Source: Planctomycetota bacterium (GTDB lineage: Bacteria > Planctomycetota > UBA1135 > UBA2386). From it: DNA of 8,379 nucleotides. Within the stretch, counting starts at the first letter, position 1; each line of letters starts with the position of its first letter. The DNA is taken from positions 1 through 8,379 of the forward strand of contig JAEUHU010000573.1 of assembly GCA_016793305.1 (NCBI GenBank), written 5' to 3'. The notes beneath the pieces are model-generated. The model saw only the letters and a list, made by a program, of their open reading frames with translations. It did no database searches and was not told the origin of the DNA. Below, one piece after another: positions 1 to 7,173 of the stretch. Made by a program: the position numbers and the translations under genes.

Positions 1-1284
1 GGCAACAGCAAGTCGCTGCTCAGCAAGCACCCCGAGAAGGCGCGCTCCCTGTTCACGCTCGGCTACGACTGGTCCGCCGAGGTCGTGCATGGCGCCACGC
101 TGGCGGACCTCGATCCCGAGGCCATCGCGACGGCGCGCAAGCAGTTCACCAGCAAGCATCCCAGCCAGGCCGCGGAGATCGCCGCCTGGGACGAGTTGAC
201 GTTCCTCAACAAGGCGCGCGTGCTGCGTCAGGGTGCCATCACCCGTACTGCCATCCTTCTGCTCGGCCGGCCCGAGGCGGCCACCGACTTGGCGCCCGCC
301 GTCGCGCGCGTGTCGTGGATCCTCAAGGACCAGGACAACAAGGAACTCGACTTCGCCCACATCGACCCGCCGTTCCTGCTCGCGGGCGATCGCCTGCTCC
401 AGCGTGTGCGCAACCTGACCCTGCGCATCTTGCCGGTAGGCACGCTCTTCCCGGTGGAGGTCACGCAGTACGACCCGTGGGTCGTTCGCGAGGCGCTGAA
501 CAACAGCCTCGCGCACCAGGACTACCTGCGGCAGGGTCGTGTCACCGTCGTCGAGTTCCCCGATCGCCTGCTGGTGACCAACGTCGGCGACTTCTTGCCG
601 GGCAGCGTCGAGGCGGTGATCGAGCAGGACGCGCCTCAAGCCATCTACCGCAACCTGTTCCTTGCCCGGGCCATGGTCGAGCTGGGGCTGATCGAGACCC
701 AAGGCGGCGGCATCAAGAAGATGTTCGAGACGCAGCGGCGGCGTTGGTTCCCGATGCCGGACTACGACTTCTCGCGACCCGGGGAAGTGCGTGTCGTCGT
801 GCCGGGCCGCATTCTCGACGAGCGCTACACGCAGCTGCTGATGCAGCAGCCGCGGTTGTCGTTGGCGCAGGTCATGTTGCTCGACCGCGTGCAGAAGCGG
901 CGCACCATCACCCGTGAGCAGCACAAGGACCTCAGGGCTGCGAAGTTGGTCGAGGGCCGGTTCCCCAACCTCATCGTCGGCAGTGCCATCGCCAAGGCGA
1001 CCGGGGAGACCGCGCACCACATCGATCAGCGTGGGTTCGACAAGAAGTGGTATATCGACCTCATCCTCGAACTCGTGCGCGAGCATGGGCCCGTCGGGCG
1101 CAAGGAGGTCGACGAACTGTTGGTGCCCAAGCTGCCGGGCCGGTTGACCGAACTGCAGAAGAGCAGGAAGGTGCACAACTTGCTTCAGGAGCTGCGTCGG
1201 GCTGGCCGCATTCGCAACGAAGGAACCAGGCAGGAGTCGAAGTGGGTCATCCCGAACAAGCCCGAGGGCGATGGCGATCGATGA
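1..1284 (+). CDS. AlbA_2/RecG-C-terminal-like ATP-binding protein of a type I R-M locus (5' end cut by window)
   Basis: The frame is open from base 1, so the gene begins before the window; 427 codons are visible. The GTG at 85 is only an internal codon. Seen: a GHKL/HATPase_c_4-type ATP-binding region at fragment residues ~145-260. It has the N-box-like REALNNSLAHQDY (from base 487), the glycine turn TNVGDF (~base 577) and QGGGIKKMF (from base 700). A C-terminal part of about 160 residues looks like winged helices (LSLAQVMLLDRVQKRRTIT; then a segment ending ESKWVIPNK). Known: this C-terminal arrangement usually follows an N-terminal Schlafen-type AlbA_2 domain, which here would lie upstream of the window. 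Such proteins are often annotated as transcriptional regulators or ATP-binding proteins and recur between hsdS and hsdR. Inference: an accessory or regulatory component of the R-M operon that hsdR belongs to. Its biochemical role is not established. The stop TGA overlaps an ATG (ATGA, 1281-1284). Confidence 0.85.
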   Translation, partial: GNSKSLLSKHPEKARSLFTLGYDWSAEVVHGATLADLDPEAIATARKQFTSKHPSQAAEIAAWDELTFLNKARVLRQGAITRTAILLLGRPEAATDLAPAVARVSWILKDQDNKELDFAHIDPPFLLAGDRLLQRVRNLTLRILPVGTLFPVEVTQYDPWVVREALNNSLAHQDYLRQGRVTVVEFPDRLLVTNVGDFLPGSVEAVIEQDAPQAIYRNLFLARAMVELGLIETQGGGIKKMFETQRRRWFPMPDYDFSRPGEVRVVVPGRILDERYTQLLMQQPRLSLAQVMLLDRVQKRRTITREQHKDLRAAKLVEGRFPNLIVGSAIAKATGETAHHIDQRGFDKKWYIDLILELVREHGPVGRKEVDELLVPKLPGRLTELQKSRKVHNLLQELRRAGRIRNEGTRQESKWVIPNKPEGDGDR

Positions 1285-1460
1285 AAGGAATCCACCCGTC
1301 TCGACCCGTTCGCGGCGCCCCTCATGTGCAGCAAGTCGCGATGGGAGCGTCGGTTGTGCCTTTGCTAAAACTCTGCGAGATGGCCGCGCCTAGCAAAGGT
1401 TCTAGCAAAGGACCTAGCAAAGCTCGGGGCGACGTGCGGCCAGGAGGCGTCCGGCCATGA
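1281..1460 (+). CDS. Possible small coupled gene (59 aa) bridging the ATP-binding protein and hsdR
   Basis: Not recognised as any family. The frame starts with ATG at 1281, inside the ATGA that ends the upstream gene. It runs 59 codons and stops with TGA at 1458-1460, inside the ATGA that starts hsdR. Both junctions therefore have the 4-base overlap typical of translationally coupled operon genes. The product begins MKGIHPSRPVRG and has a short hydrophobic stretch (MGASVVPLLKLCEM, ~residues 21-34). It ends in a basic, low-complexity tail with a four-residue repeat (SKGS, SKGP, SKAR, ~residues 38-49) followed by Arg/Gly/Pro. A weak GAGGG lies at 1264-1268, 12 bases before the ATG. It could be a small partner protein, a leader peptide that passes ribosomes to hsdR, or a chance open frame in GC-rich spacer. 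An internal ATG at 1341 is an alternative start. Confidence 0.4.
   Translation: MKGIHPSRPVRGAPHVQQVAMGASVVPLLKLCEMAAPSKGSSKGPSKARGDVRPGGVRP
1358..1400 (+). repeat. Inverted copy of the repeat core forming a possible hairpin
   Basis: CCTTTGCTA at 1359-1367 is the exact reverse complement of TAGCAAAGG at 1391-1399. A G-T wobble (1358/1400) extends the stem to 10 pairs, with a 23-base loop. The same left arm can instead pair with the second repeat copy (1403-1411) or partly with the third. The element could be an operator half-site pair, or an RNA hairpin located some 40-60 bases before the hsdR ribosome binding site. There is no T-tract, so a terminator is unlikely. Confidence 0.5.
1390..1422 (+). 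repeat. Three 12-bp-period direct repeats, core CTAGCAAAG
   Basis: CTAGCAAAG begins at 1390, 1402 and 1414, a period of exactly 12 bp; the first two copies also share a following G. The variable ends of the three units are GTT, GAC and CTC. Twelve bases is four codons, so in the frame of the small ORF the array reads as a Ser-Lys-Gly-x repeat, and copy-number changes would keep the frame. As DNA it resembles an iteron-like binding array a little more than one helical turn apart. Which reading is correct cannot be decided from the sequence. Confidence 0.75.
1442..1447 (+). promoter_or_regulatory. Strong Shine-Dalgarno site of hsdR
   Basis: AGGAGG ends nine bases before the ATG at 1457. It fixes that ATG as the hsdR start. 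It is also the clearest ribosome binding site in the window, and it lies inside the small ORF that overlaps hsdR. Confidence 0.75.
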
Positions 1461-4400
1461 GCACCGACACCAGTGAGAAGGGGCTCGAGACGCTGATCGT
1501 TCGCCACATGACCGGGGTCGATGGGCTGGCCCCGCCGCCGGCCGATCGGGTAGCCGAGTCCCCGCCGCACTTCGGTCCATCGCCACCGCAGAGGGGGAAT
1601 GGCTGGCTGATCGGCTGGGCAGGCGACTTCGACCGCACTCACGCGCTCGACCTCTGGCACCTGTTCGCATTCCTGCGCGCGACCCAACCAGAAGCCCTCG
1701 GCAAGCTTGGGGTGCAGAACTGGATCGACACCAACGATGTGGCCCGGCGCACCTTCCTGGTCCGACTGTCCAGCGAGATCGGTAAGCGTGGCGTCATTGA
1801 TGTTCTGCGGGCGGGGCTCGACCACGGCCCGCTGCACTTCGACCTCTTCTACGGCACCCCGTCTCCTGGCAACGACAAGGCGGCGGCCCTCCACGCGCAG
1901 AACCGCTTCACGGTGACTCGGCAGCTGCGCTACAGCAACGATGAGACCAGGCGCGCCCTCGACCTGTGCTTGTTCGTGAACGGATTGCCGCTGGCGACCT
2001 TCGAGCTCAAGAACTCGCTGACCAAGCAGACCGTCAGCGATGCCATCGAGCAGTACCGCCGCGACCGGGATCCTCGTGAGAAGTTGTTCGAGTTCGGCCG
2101 CTGCGTCGTGCACTTCGCGGTCGACGACGTCGAGGTGCGGATGTGCACCGAACTGAAGGGGAAGGCATCGTGGTTCCTGCCGTTCAACCGCGGCTGGAAC
2201 GATGGGGCAGGCAACCCGCCGAATCCGAACGGGATCAAGACCGACTACCTCTGGAAGGAGGTGCTTGCGCCCGTCGGGTTGACGGACATCCTCGAGAACT
2301 ACGCGCAGGTGGTTGTGGAGAAGGACGAGGACACCGGCAAGAAGAAGCGGAAGCAGGTTTGGCCGCGGTTCCATCAGCTCGGTGTGGTTCGTCAGGCCCT
2401 GGCGCACGTGCGGGAGCACGGCGTCGGAAAGCGCTACCTGATCCAGCACTCCGCGGGCAGCGGCAAGTCCAACTCGATTGCGTGGCTGGCCCACCAGCTC
2501 ATCGCGCAGCGGCGGAACGGCAAGGAGATCTTCGGCTCGGTGATCGTCGTCACCGACCGTCGCGTGCTCGACGACCAGATCCAGCGCACCATCAAGCAGT
2601 TTCTGCAGGTCAAGGAGACCGTTGGTCACGCCGCGCACTCGGGAGACCTGCGTCGGTTCTTGGAGCAGGGCAAGAAGATCATCATCACGACCGTGCAGAA
2701 GTTCCCGGTCATCCTCGACGAGATCGCCAAGGAGGAAGTTGGCCGCACGTTCGCCCTGATCATCGACGAGGCACACTCGAGCCAGGGCGGCAAGACCTCC
2801 GCCGCGGTGAACGTCGCGCTGGCGGATCCAGAGGACACCGTCAACGATGCCCTCGACGCACGGCTGCAAGCTCGGAAGCTGCTGACCAACGCAAGCTACT
2901 TCGCGTTCACCGCCACCCCGAAACCGAAGACGTTGGAGTTATTCGGTGAGCCGCTGCCGCCCGACGCCGAGGGCAAGGTCAAGCACAGGCCCTTCCACAG
3001 CTACACCATGAAGCAGGCCGTGGAGGAGGAGTTCATCCTCGACGTGCTGAAGAGCTACACCCCTGTCGACAGCTACTACAAGCTGGTGAAGAAGGTCGCC
3101 GACGACCCTGAGTTCGACACCAAGAAGGCCCAGAAGAAGCTGCGCAAGTACGTCGAGAGTCACGATCACGCGATCCGCCTGAAGGCCGAGATCATGGTCG
3201 ACCACTTCCACGACCAAGTGATCACGAAGGCGAAGCTCGGTGGCAAGGCGCGGGCGATGGTCGTCTGCAATGGCATCGAGCGAGCGGTGCAGTACTTCCA
3301 CGCCTTCCGCGCCTACCTGCGGGAACGCAAGAGCCCATACGAAGCGATCGTCGCCTTCTCCGGTGAGCACGAGTTCAGTGGCCAGAAGGTCACAGAGGCG
3401 AGTCTCAACGGGTTCGCGAGCAGCGCGATCCGCAAGAAAATCCAGGGCGACCCATACCGGTTCCTGATCTGCGCGGACAAGTTACAGACGGGCTACGACG
3501 AGCCTCTGCTGCACACGATGTACGTCGACAAGCCATTGTCCGGCATCAAGGCGGTGCAGACCCTGTCTCGGCTCAACCGCGCGCATCCGGAGAAGCGGGA
3601 TGTGTTCGTGCTCGATTTCCAGAACGACATGGACACGATCACGACGTCATTCTCCGACTACTACCGCACGACGGTCCTTGCAGAGGAGACCGACCCCAAC
3701 AAGCTGCACGATCTCAAGGCCGCGCTCGACGCGGCGCAGGTCTACTCGCCCGATCAGGTCTCGCGCATGGCAGACCTGTTCCTGAGCGGGGTCGCCCGCG
3801 ACCAGTTCGACCCGATCCTAGATGCTTGCGTCGCCGTCTACGTGCAGAGCCTCGATGAGGACGCGCAGGTCGAGTTCAAAGGGAAGGCTAAGTCGTTCGT
3901 GCGCACCTACGACTTCCTCGCAGCGGTACTGCCCTACAGCAATCGCGAATGGGAGAGGCTTTCGATCTTGCTCACCTTGCTGGTGCCGAAGCTACCTGCT
4001 CCCAAGGAACAGGATCTGAGCCGAGGCATCCTCGAGTCGATAGACATGGACAGCTACCGCGTCGAGAAGAAGGCTGCCCAGTCGATCGCACTTGCGGATC
4101 AGGACGCCGAGATCGGGGCGTCTGCCACTGATGGTGGTGGGCGTCGCCCTGAACCGGAGATGGACCGCTTGTCCAACATCCTGGATACGTTCAACCAGCA
4201 GTACGGGACGTTGTTCACCGACGCCGATCGCGTCGGGCGACGCATCCGCGACGACATCGCCCCGCAAGTTGCCGCCGATCCCGCCTACCAGAATGCCAAG
4301 AAGAACACTCCCGCGGCGGCGCGTCTGGAGCTCGACAAGGTGCTGGAGAGGGTCATGCTGTCGCTGCTGAAGGACGACACCGAGGTCTACAAGCAGTTCG

Positions 4401-4462
4401 CCGAGAATGAGGGATTCCGCCGTCAGATCACCGACTTGGTGTTCCGGCTGACGAGCGCCTGA
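1457..4462 (+). CDS. hsdR: Type I restriction endonuclease, R (motor/nuclease) subunit
   Basis: A complete 1001-aa subunit. HsdR joins HsdM and HsdS, translocates DNA using ATP and cuts far from the recognition site. Seen: a PD-(D/E)xK nuclease at the N-terminus, with D169 in LDLCLFVNG and E183-x-K185 in FELKN, followed by EQYRRDRDP, a family signature region. The SF2 helicase follows, with Walker A SAGSGKS (332-338), DEAH at 437-440, the motif III-like FTATPKPK, a motif V region (ADKLQTGYDEP) and motif VI QTLSRLNR (701-708). The C-terminal helical domain (FNQQYGTLF to the end) is the part that normally docks onto the methylase. Nothing key is missing, so it looks functional. The length is normal for the family. 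It overlaps the small ORF by four bases and is probably in one operon with it. hsdM and hsdS are not visible; they would be upstream, and without them the enzyme could not work. Confidence 0.96.
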   Translation: MSTDTSEKGLETLIVRHMTGVDGLAPPPADRVAESPPHFGPSPPQRGNGWLIGWAGDFDRTHALDLWHLFAFLRATQPEALGKLGVQNWIDTNDVARRTFLVRLSSEIGKRGVIDVLRAGLDHGPLHFDLFYGTPSPGNDKAAALHAQNRFTVTRQLRYSNDETRRALDLCLFVNGLPLATFELKNSLTKQTVSDAIEQYRRDRDPREKLFEFGRCVVHFAVDDVEVRMCTELKGKASWFLPFNRGWNDGAGNPPNPNGIKTDYLWKEVLAPVGLTDILENYAQVVVEKDEDTGKKKRKQVWPRFHQLGVVRQALAHVREHGVGKRYLIQHSAGSGKSNSIAWLAHQLIAQRRNGKEIFGSVIVVTDRRVLDDQIQRTIKQFLQVKETVGHAAHSGDLRRFLEQGKKIIITTVQKFPVILDEIAKEEVGRTFALIIDEAHSSQGGKTSAAVNVALADPEDTVNDALDARLQARKLLTNASYFAFTATPKPKTLELFGEPLPPDAEGKVKHRPFHSYTMKQAVEEEFILDVLKSYTPVDSYYKLVKKVADDPEFDTKKAQKKLRKYVESHDHAIRLKAEIMVDHFHDQVITKAKLGGKARAMVVCNGIERAVQYFHAFRAYLRERKSPYEAIVAFSGEHEFSGQKVTEASLNGFASSAIRKKIQGDPYRFLICADKLQTGYDEPLLHTMYVDKPLSGIKAVQTLSRLNRAHPEKRDVFVLDFQNDMDTITTSFSDYYRTTVLAEETDPNKLHDLKAALDAAQVYSPDQVSRMADLFLSGVARDQFDPILDACVAVYVQSLDEDAQVEFKGKAKSFVRTYDFLAAVLPYSNREWERLSILLTLLVPKLPAPKEQDLSRGILESIDMDSYRVEKKAAQSIALADQDAEIGASATDGGGRRPEPEMDRLSNILDTFNQQYGTLFTDADRVGRRIRDDIAPQVAADPAYQNAKKNTPAAARLELDKVLERVMLSLLKDDTEVYKQFAENEGFRRQITDLVFRLTSA

Positions 4463-4473
4463 CTCGGCGCTTG
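4452..4473. terminator. Small hairpin over the hsdR stop codon, possible bidirectional terminator
   Basis: CGAGCGCC (4452-4459) can pair with GGCGCTTG (4466-4473), eight pairs including one G-T, around the six-base loop TGACTC that contains the hsdR stop. It sits in the 18-bp gap between two convergent genes, where a shared terminator is expected. No T-run follows on either strand, so intrinsic termination is uncertain. Confidence 0.3.
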
Positions 4474-4480
4474 CTGCCCC

Positions 4481-4996
4481 TCACTTCAACTTCGCTTCGA
4501 CCGCCGGCAGCATCGCCTTCAGCCCCGCCTGCTTGCCGAGCTCGAGCGCTTCCGCCGCCGGCTTCTTGTCGACCCAGAACGCCTTCAGCGCCAGCAGCGC
4601 ACCGACCCGGTTGCTGCTGCCGCAGCAGACCATCGCCGTGCCGTCGGCCGAGCCGAGTTCGGCGGCGAGCCGTTCGGCCGCGCCTTGCGTCAGGTCGCCC
4701 TCGCCGGTGACCGGCAACCGCACGAACTGCATGCCGAGTGCAGCGGCCTTGGCCTCTTCCCAACCCGTGCCCTTCTCGCTCGGCGCCCGCAGGCAGACGA
4801 CCTTCTTGACGCCGAGCGCCGCCAGCTGCGCGAACTGTTCCTCGGTCGGCTGACCGGCCGTCAGCACACCCGGCTGCGGCATCGCCAGGTTGGCGACGCC
4901 GGTCGCCTGCAGTTCGGGAGTCAGGGTCTTCGGCGGTGCGGACGAGTTGCACGCGGCGAACGTGAGCGCGACGAGCGACAGGAAGTGGAGGCGCAT
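4481..4996 (-). CDS. Small lipoprotein with DUF442 / protein-tyrosine-phosphatase-like domain
   Basis: A 171-aa protein. Residues 1-15 form a lipoprotein signal peptide (MRLHFLSLVALTFAA) before C16; the lipobox has Phe at -3, so it is near consensus only. Residues ~35-145 match the DUF442/beta-lactamase-hydrolase-like phosphatase pattern: LTAGQPTEEQF (45-55), LGVKKVVCLR (61-70), and the anion-binding loop VCCGSSNRVGAL with C124, C125 and R130. Relatives usually have His-Cys at the loop start; here it is Cys-Cys. Inference: a periplasm-facing or membrane-anchored phosphatase-like or sulfurtransferase-like protein whose substrate is unknown. It lies 44 bp after the sirtuin gene in the same direction, probably in one operon. 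The ATG at 4996 is chosen because it gives the signal peptide; no clear Shine-Dalgarno site precedes it. It converges on hsdR. Confidence 0.8.
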   Translation of the reverse strand: MRLHFLSLVALTFAACNSSAPPKTLTPELQATGVANLAMPQPGVLTAGQPTEEQFAQLAALGVKKVVCLRAPSEKGTGWEEAKAAALGMQFVRLPVTGEGDLTQGAAERLAAELGSADGTAMVCCGSSNRVGALLALKAFWVDKKPAAEALELGKQAGLKAMLPAVEAKLK

Positions 4997-5040
4997 GCGC
5001 GTTTCATAGCCGCTGCGGGAGCGAGCCGGTAGCGCGCTGG

Positions 5041-5769
5041 TCACGGCCAGCGCAGCGACAGTGCCGATGCGAGCTCGCCGAGCAGCTGGGGCACCACTTC
5101 GGTCGCGCGCCCCGGCCGGAAGCGATCGCCGGGGGTGAGGTTCGTCGGCGCCTCGAGCGCCTGCACCCACGTCACGGCACCACGCGCGCGCGCCTGTGCC
5201 AGCATGCCGGCGGCCGGATAGACCTGACCGCTGGTGCCTATCGCCACGAACTGCGTGCAGCGAGCGAGCGCACGTTCGATCTCGGGCATGAAGAACGGCA
5301 TCTCGCCGAACCAGACGATGTGTGGCCGCAGCCGTGCGTGCGCGCATTCGGGGCACGGCACGAACCGGCCCGGATCGACGTGCAGCGTGTCGACCAGCAC
5401 CAGGCCGCACTGCTCGCAGCGCAGCTTCTGCAGCTCGCCGTGCATCGCCAGCACTTCGCTGCCGGCACGCTGGTGCAGGTCGTCGACGTTCTGCGTCACC
5501 AGCGTGAACGTGTGGCCCGCGGCCCGTGCCGCGCGCGCGAACGTCGCGAGTGCCGTGTGCGCCGCGTTCGGCTGCACCGTGCGCAGCTGCCCGCGGCGTT
5601 CCTGGTAGAAGCGCCACACCAGCCGCGGATCCGCGTCCCAGCCGTCGGGCGTCGCGACGTCCTCGACGCGGTGGCCTTCCCACAGCCCGCCGGCGTCGCG
5701 GAACGTGCGCACGCCGCTGTCGGCGCTGACGCCGGCACCGGTCAGCACCACCACGTGCTGGGCCGTCAT
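5041..5769 (-). CDS. cobB: NAD-dependent protein deacylase, sirtuin class III (CobB/SIRT5 type)
   Basis: A 242-aa cytoplasmic sirtuin. It removes acyl groups from lysines while consuming NAD, yielding nicotinamide and O-acyl-ADP-ribose. Seen: the NAD-binding GAGVSADSG (11-19) with RTFRDAGGLW; TQNVDDLH (92-99); catalytic H110 in MHG; zinc cysteines C118, C121, C139 and C142; and the GTSGQVYPA region (178-186). Y55 and R58 (FYQERR) match the Tyr-x-x-Arg pair that defines class III sirtuins. This predicts activity on succinyl- or malonyl-lysine as well as acetyl-lysine. The length is that of compact bacterial sirtuins, with no extra domain. The ATG at 5769 overlaps the stop of the upstream VWA gene (ATGA), indicating translational coupling. 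The long upstream extension of this open frame is non-coding shadow. Confidence 0.95.
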   Translation of the reverse strand: MTAQHVVVLTGAGVSADSGVRTFRDAGGLWEGHRVEDVATPDGWDADPRLVWRFYQERRGQLRTVQPNAAHTALATFARAARAAGHTFTLVTQNVDDLHQRAGSEVLAMHGELQKLRCEQCGLVLVDTLHVDPGRFVPCPECAHARLRPHIVWFGEMPFFMPEIERALARCTQFVAIGTSGQVYPAAGMLAQARARGAVTWVQALEAPTNLTPGDRFRPGRATEVVPQLLGELASALSLRWP

Positions 5770-7082
5770 CGGAACAACCCTGCGTCGCGGTACTCGAAGA
5801 ACGTGCGCACGAAGCGCTCGAGCTGTGGGCGGAACGAGGCCCCGAACGACAGCAGCAGGATGTGCTCGACGATCTGCCGCGTCGACGCGTCGGTCGTCGG
5901 CGCGGGCTGGGCCTTGGCGTCGCGCGCCTTCCCCGCCGGTGCGGCCGCCGGCCGCCGCTGCATCGTCATCGTCACCGCCGCCCCGCCGCCGACGCTGGCG
6001 ATGCGCTCGAACTGCTGCCGCGGCCCTTCGCCGATCGCGATCGTCGAGGTCACGAACGGGCGCAGGTTCGGCTTCTTGCCGGTGCTGCCGCCCTTGCCGC
6101 TCTCGAACGGCCGTTCGTGCGCGCGGCGCACCAGGTCCAGCATCGCCATCTCGTCCTCGGGGTGCGCCGGTGCATCGCCGATCACCAGCAGCATGCGGTT
6201 GGCATCCTTGTTCCAGCCGGTCTCCTTCGCCAGCGCCACCTCGAGGCCCTTCTCGACGCGCTCGGGGAAGTCGCCGCCGCCCTCGGCGCGCAGCTTGCCG
6301 AGCAGTTCGCGCACCGCCTTCAAGTCCTTGCTGAGCGGCGCCAGCAGGCGTGCGCCTTCCTTGAAATCCTCGACGTCGCGGTAGTGCACGAGGCCCAGGC
6401 GCAGCTTCGGCGCGATGCCGACCAGCAGCGCCACGACGTCGTCGATGGCGTCGCGCGCGGTGTCGATGGTGGGCTGCATGCTGCCCGTGGAGTCGATCAC
6501 GATCGTGACGTCGAGCCCGGCGTCGCGCAGGTCGAAGGCGCGGTCGACGACGCTGGTGCCGACGGTCGCGGCACGCTGCGCCCCTTCGACCTTCTTCGGC
6601 TCCTGCCACGGCTCGGGCACGTAGGTCGCCGCGTTGCCGCTCCACCACGCTTGTGCGCTCTTCCCGTCGGTGAGTCGCGCTTCGGGCAGCATGCGGACCA
6701 ACACTTCGAGCGTGCGCGCGGCGAACAGGGCGTTCTTGCGGCGCAGTTGCCGCTCGACCAGCTCGGCGACCAGTTCCTTGGTGGCGACCTGGCGCAGCGA
6801 CGCGTCGTCCATGCCGCGCAGCAGCTCGATGCCGTACGGCCACAGCCGCTCGTCCTTGTCGCGCAGTGCGTCCAGCACGATCGGCACGCCGACCGGATGC
6901 CAGTCGCTGCCGAGCGACAGCAGCACGATCGCGCGCAGCGCCCAGGGCTCGGCCTCCGTGTAGCTGCGCACGATCACCTCGGTCGCCAGCGGGCCGAACG
7001 CCTCGGGTGGGGGCGGTGCGGCCTGGGTACGCAGGAGGGAGCCCAGCAGCAGGCTCGGGACGACGCGGGTGAAGGAGGGCAC
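5766..7082 (-). CDS. Secreted or membrane-associated HEAT-like plus von Willebrand A domain protein
   Basis: A 438-aa protein starting at GTG (7082). Residues 1-22 resemble a short signal peptide (hydrophobic VVPSLLLGSLL, then QAAPPPP). Residues ~40-135 are alpha-helical and HEAT-like (WALRAIVLLSLG, VPIVLDALRDKDERLWPYG). Residues ~189-375 are a von Willebrand A domain. Its metal site is DSTGS (D197, T199, S201; the DxTxS variant), with GGGDFPE (268-274) and IGDAPAHPEDE (301-311), where D303 is a further likely ligand. An Ala/Pro linker (~378-398) leads to a C-terminal helical segment of about 40 residues. Known: VWA domains bind ligands through a divalent metal. The target here is not evident. 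It is the first gene of the minus-strand unit and is coupled to the sirtuin. No good Shine-Dalgarno site precedes the GTG, so the exact start is uncertain. Confidence 0.85.
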   Translation of the reverse strand: MPSFTRVVPSLLLGSLLRTQAAPPPPEAFGPLATEVIVRSYTEAEPWALRAIVLLSLGSDWHPVGVPIVLDALRDKDERLWPYGIELLRGMDDASLRQVATKELVAELVERQLRRKNALFAARTLEVLVRMLPEARLTDGKSAQAWWSGNAATYVPEPWQEPKKVEGAQRAATVGTSVVDRAFDLRDAGLDVTIVIDSTGSMQPTIDTARDAIDDVVALLVGIAPKLRLGLVHYRDVEDFKEGARLLAPLSKDLKAVRELLGKLRAEGGGDFPERVEKGLEVALAKETGWNKDANRMLLVIGDAPAHPEDEMAMLDLVRRAHERPFESGKGGSTGKKPNLRPFVTSTIAIGEGPRQQFERIASVGGGAAVTMTMQRRPAAAPAGKARDAKAQPAPTTDASTRQIVEHILLLSFGASFRPQLERFVRTFFEYRDAGLFR

Positions 7083-7115
7083 CGGGGTTCGTCGGACGCG
7101 AAGAGGGGCGCACGC

Positions 7116-7143
7116 ACGGTATTCGGGCCTCCCGACCCGGCAA
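7116..7143 (-). promoter_or_regulatory. Weak sigma-70-like promoter candidate for the VWA-sirtuin-phosphatase unit
   Basis: On the minus strand TTGCCG (7143-7138) is followed after 16 bp by TACCGT (7121-7116), and the VWA start codon comes 33 bp later. Each box matches the consensus only partly. It lies in the 148-bp divergent spacer 7083-7230, where promoters for both directions must sit. Confidence 0.25.
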
Positions 7144-7173
7144 GTCCCGCGGCTGCGAACCGTCGGTCGCGCG

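Noticed and set aside
85..87. GTG at 85 as the real start of the ATP-binding protein gene
   Set aside because: The frame is open and family-like upstream to base 1, and the family normally has an additional N-terminal domain, so the gene continues out of the window.
1358..1422. CRISPR array or transposon ends for the CTAGCAAAG repeats
   Set aside because: The units are only 12 bp with no spacers, and there is no transposase gene or target-site duplication nearby.
1322..2869. A 515-codon minus-strand open frame antisense to hsdR
   Set aside because: The plus strand carries a fully motif-supported hsdR, and the antisense product shows no recognisable domain.
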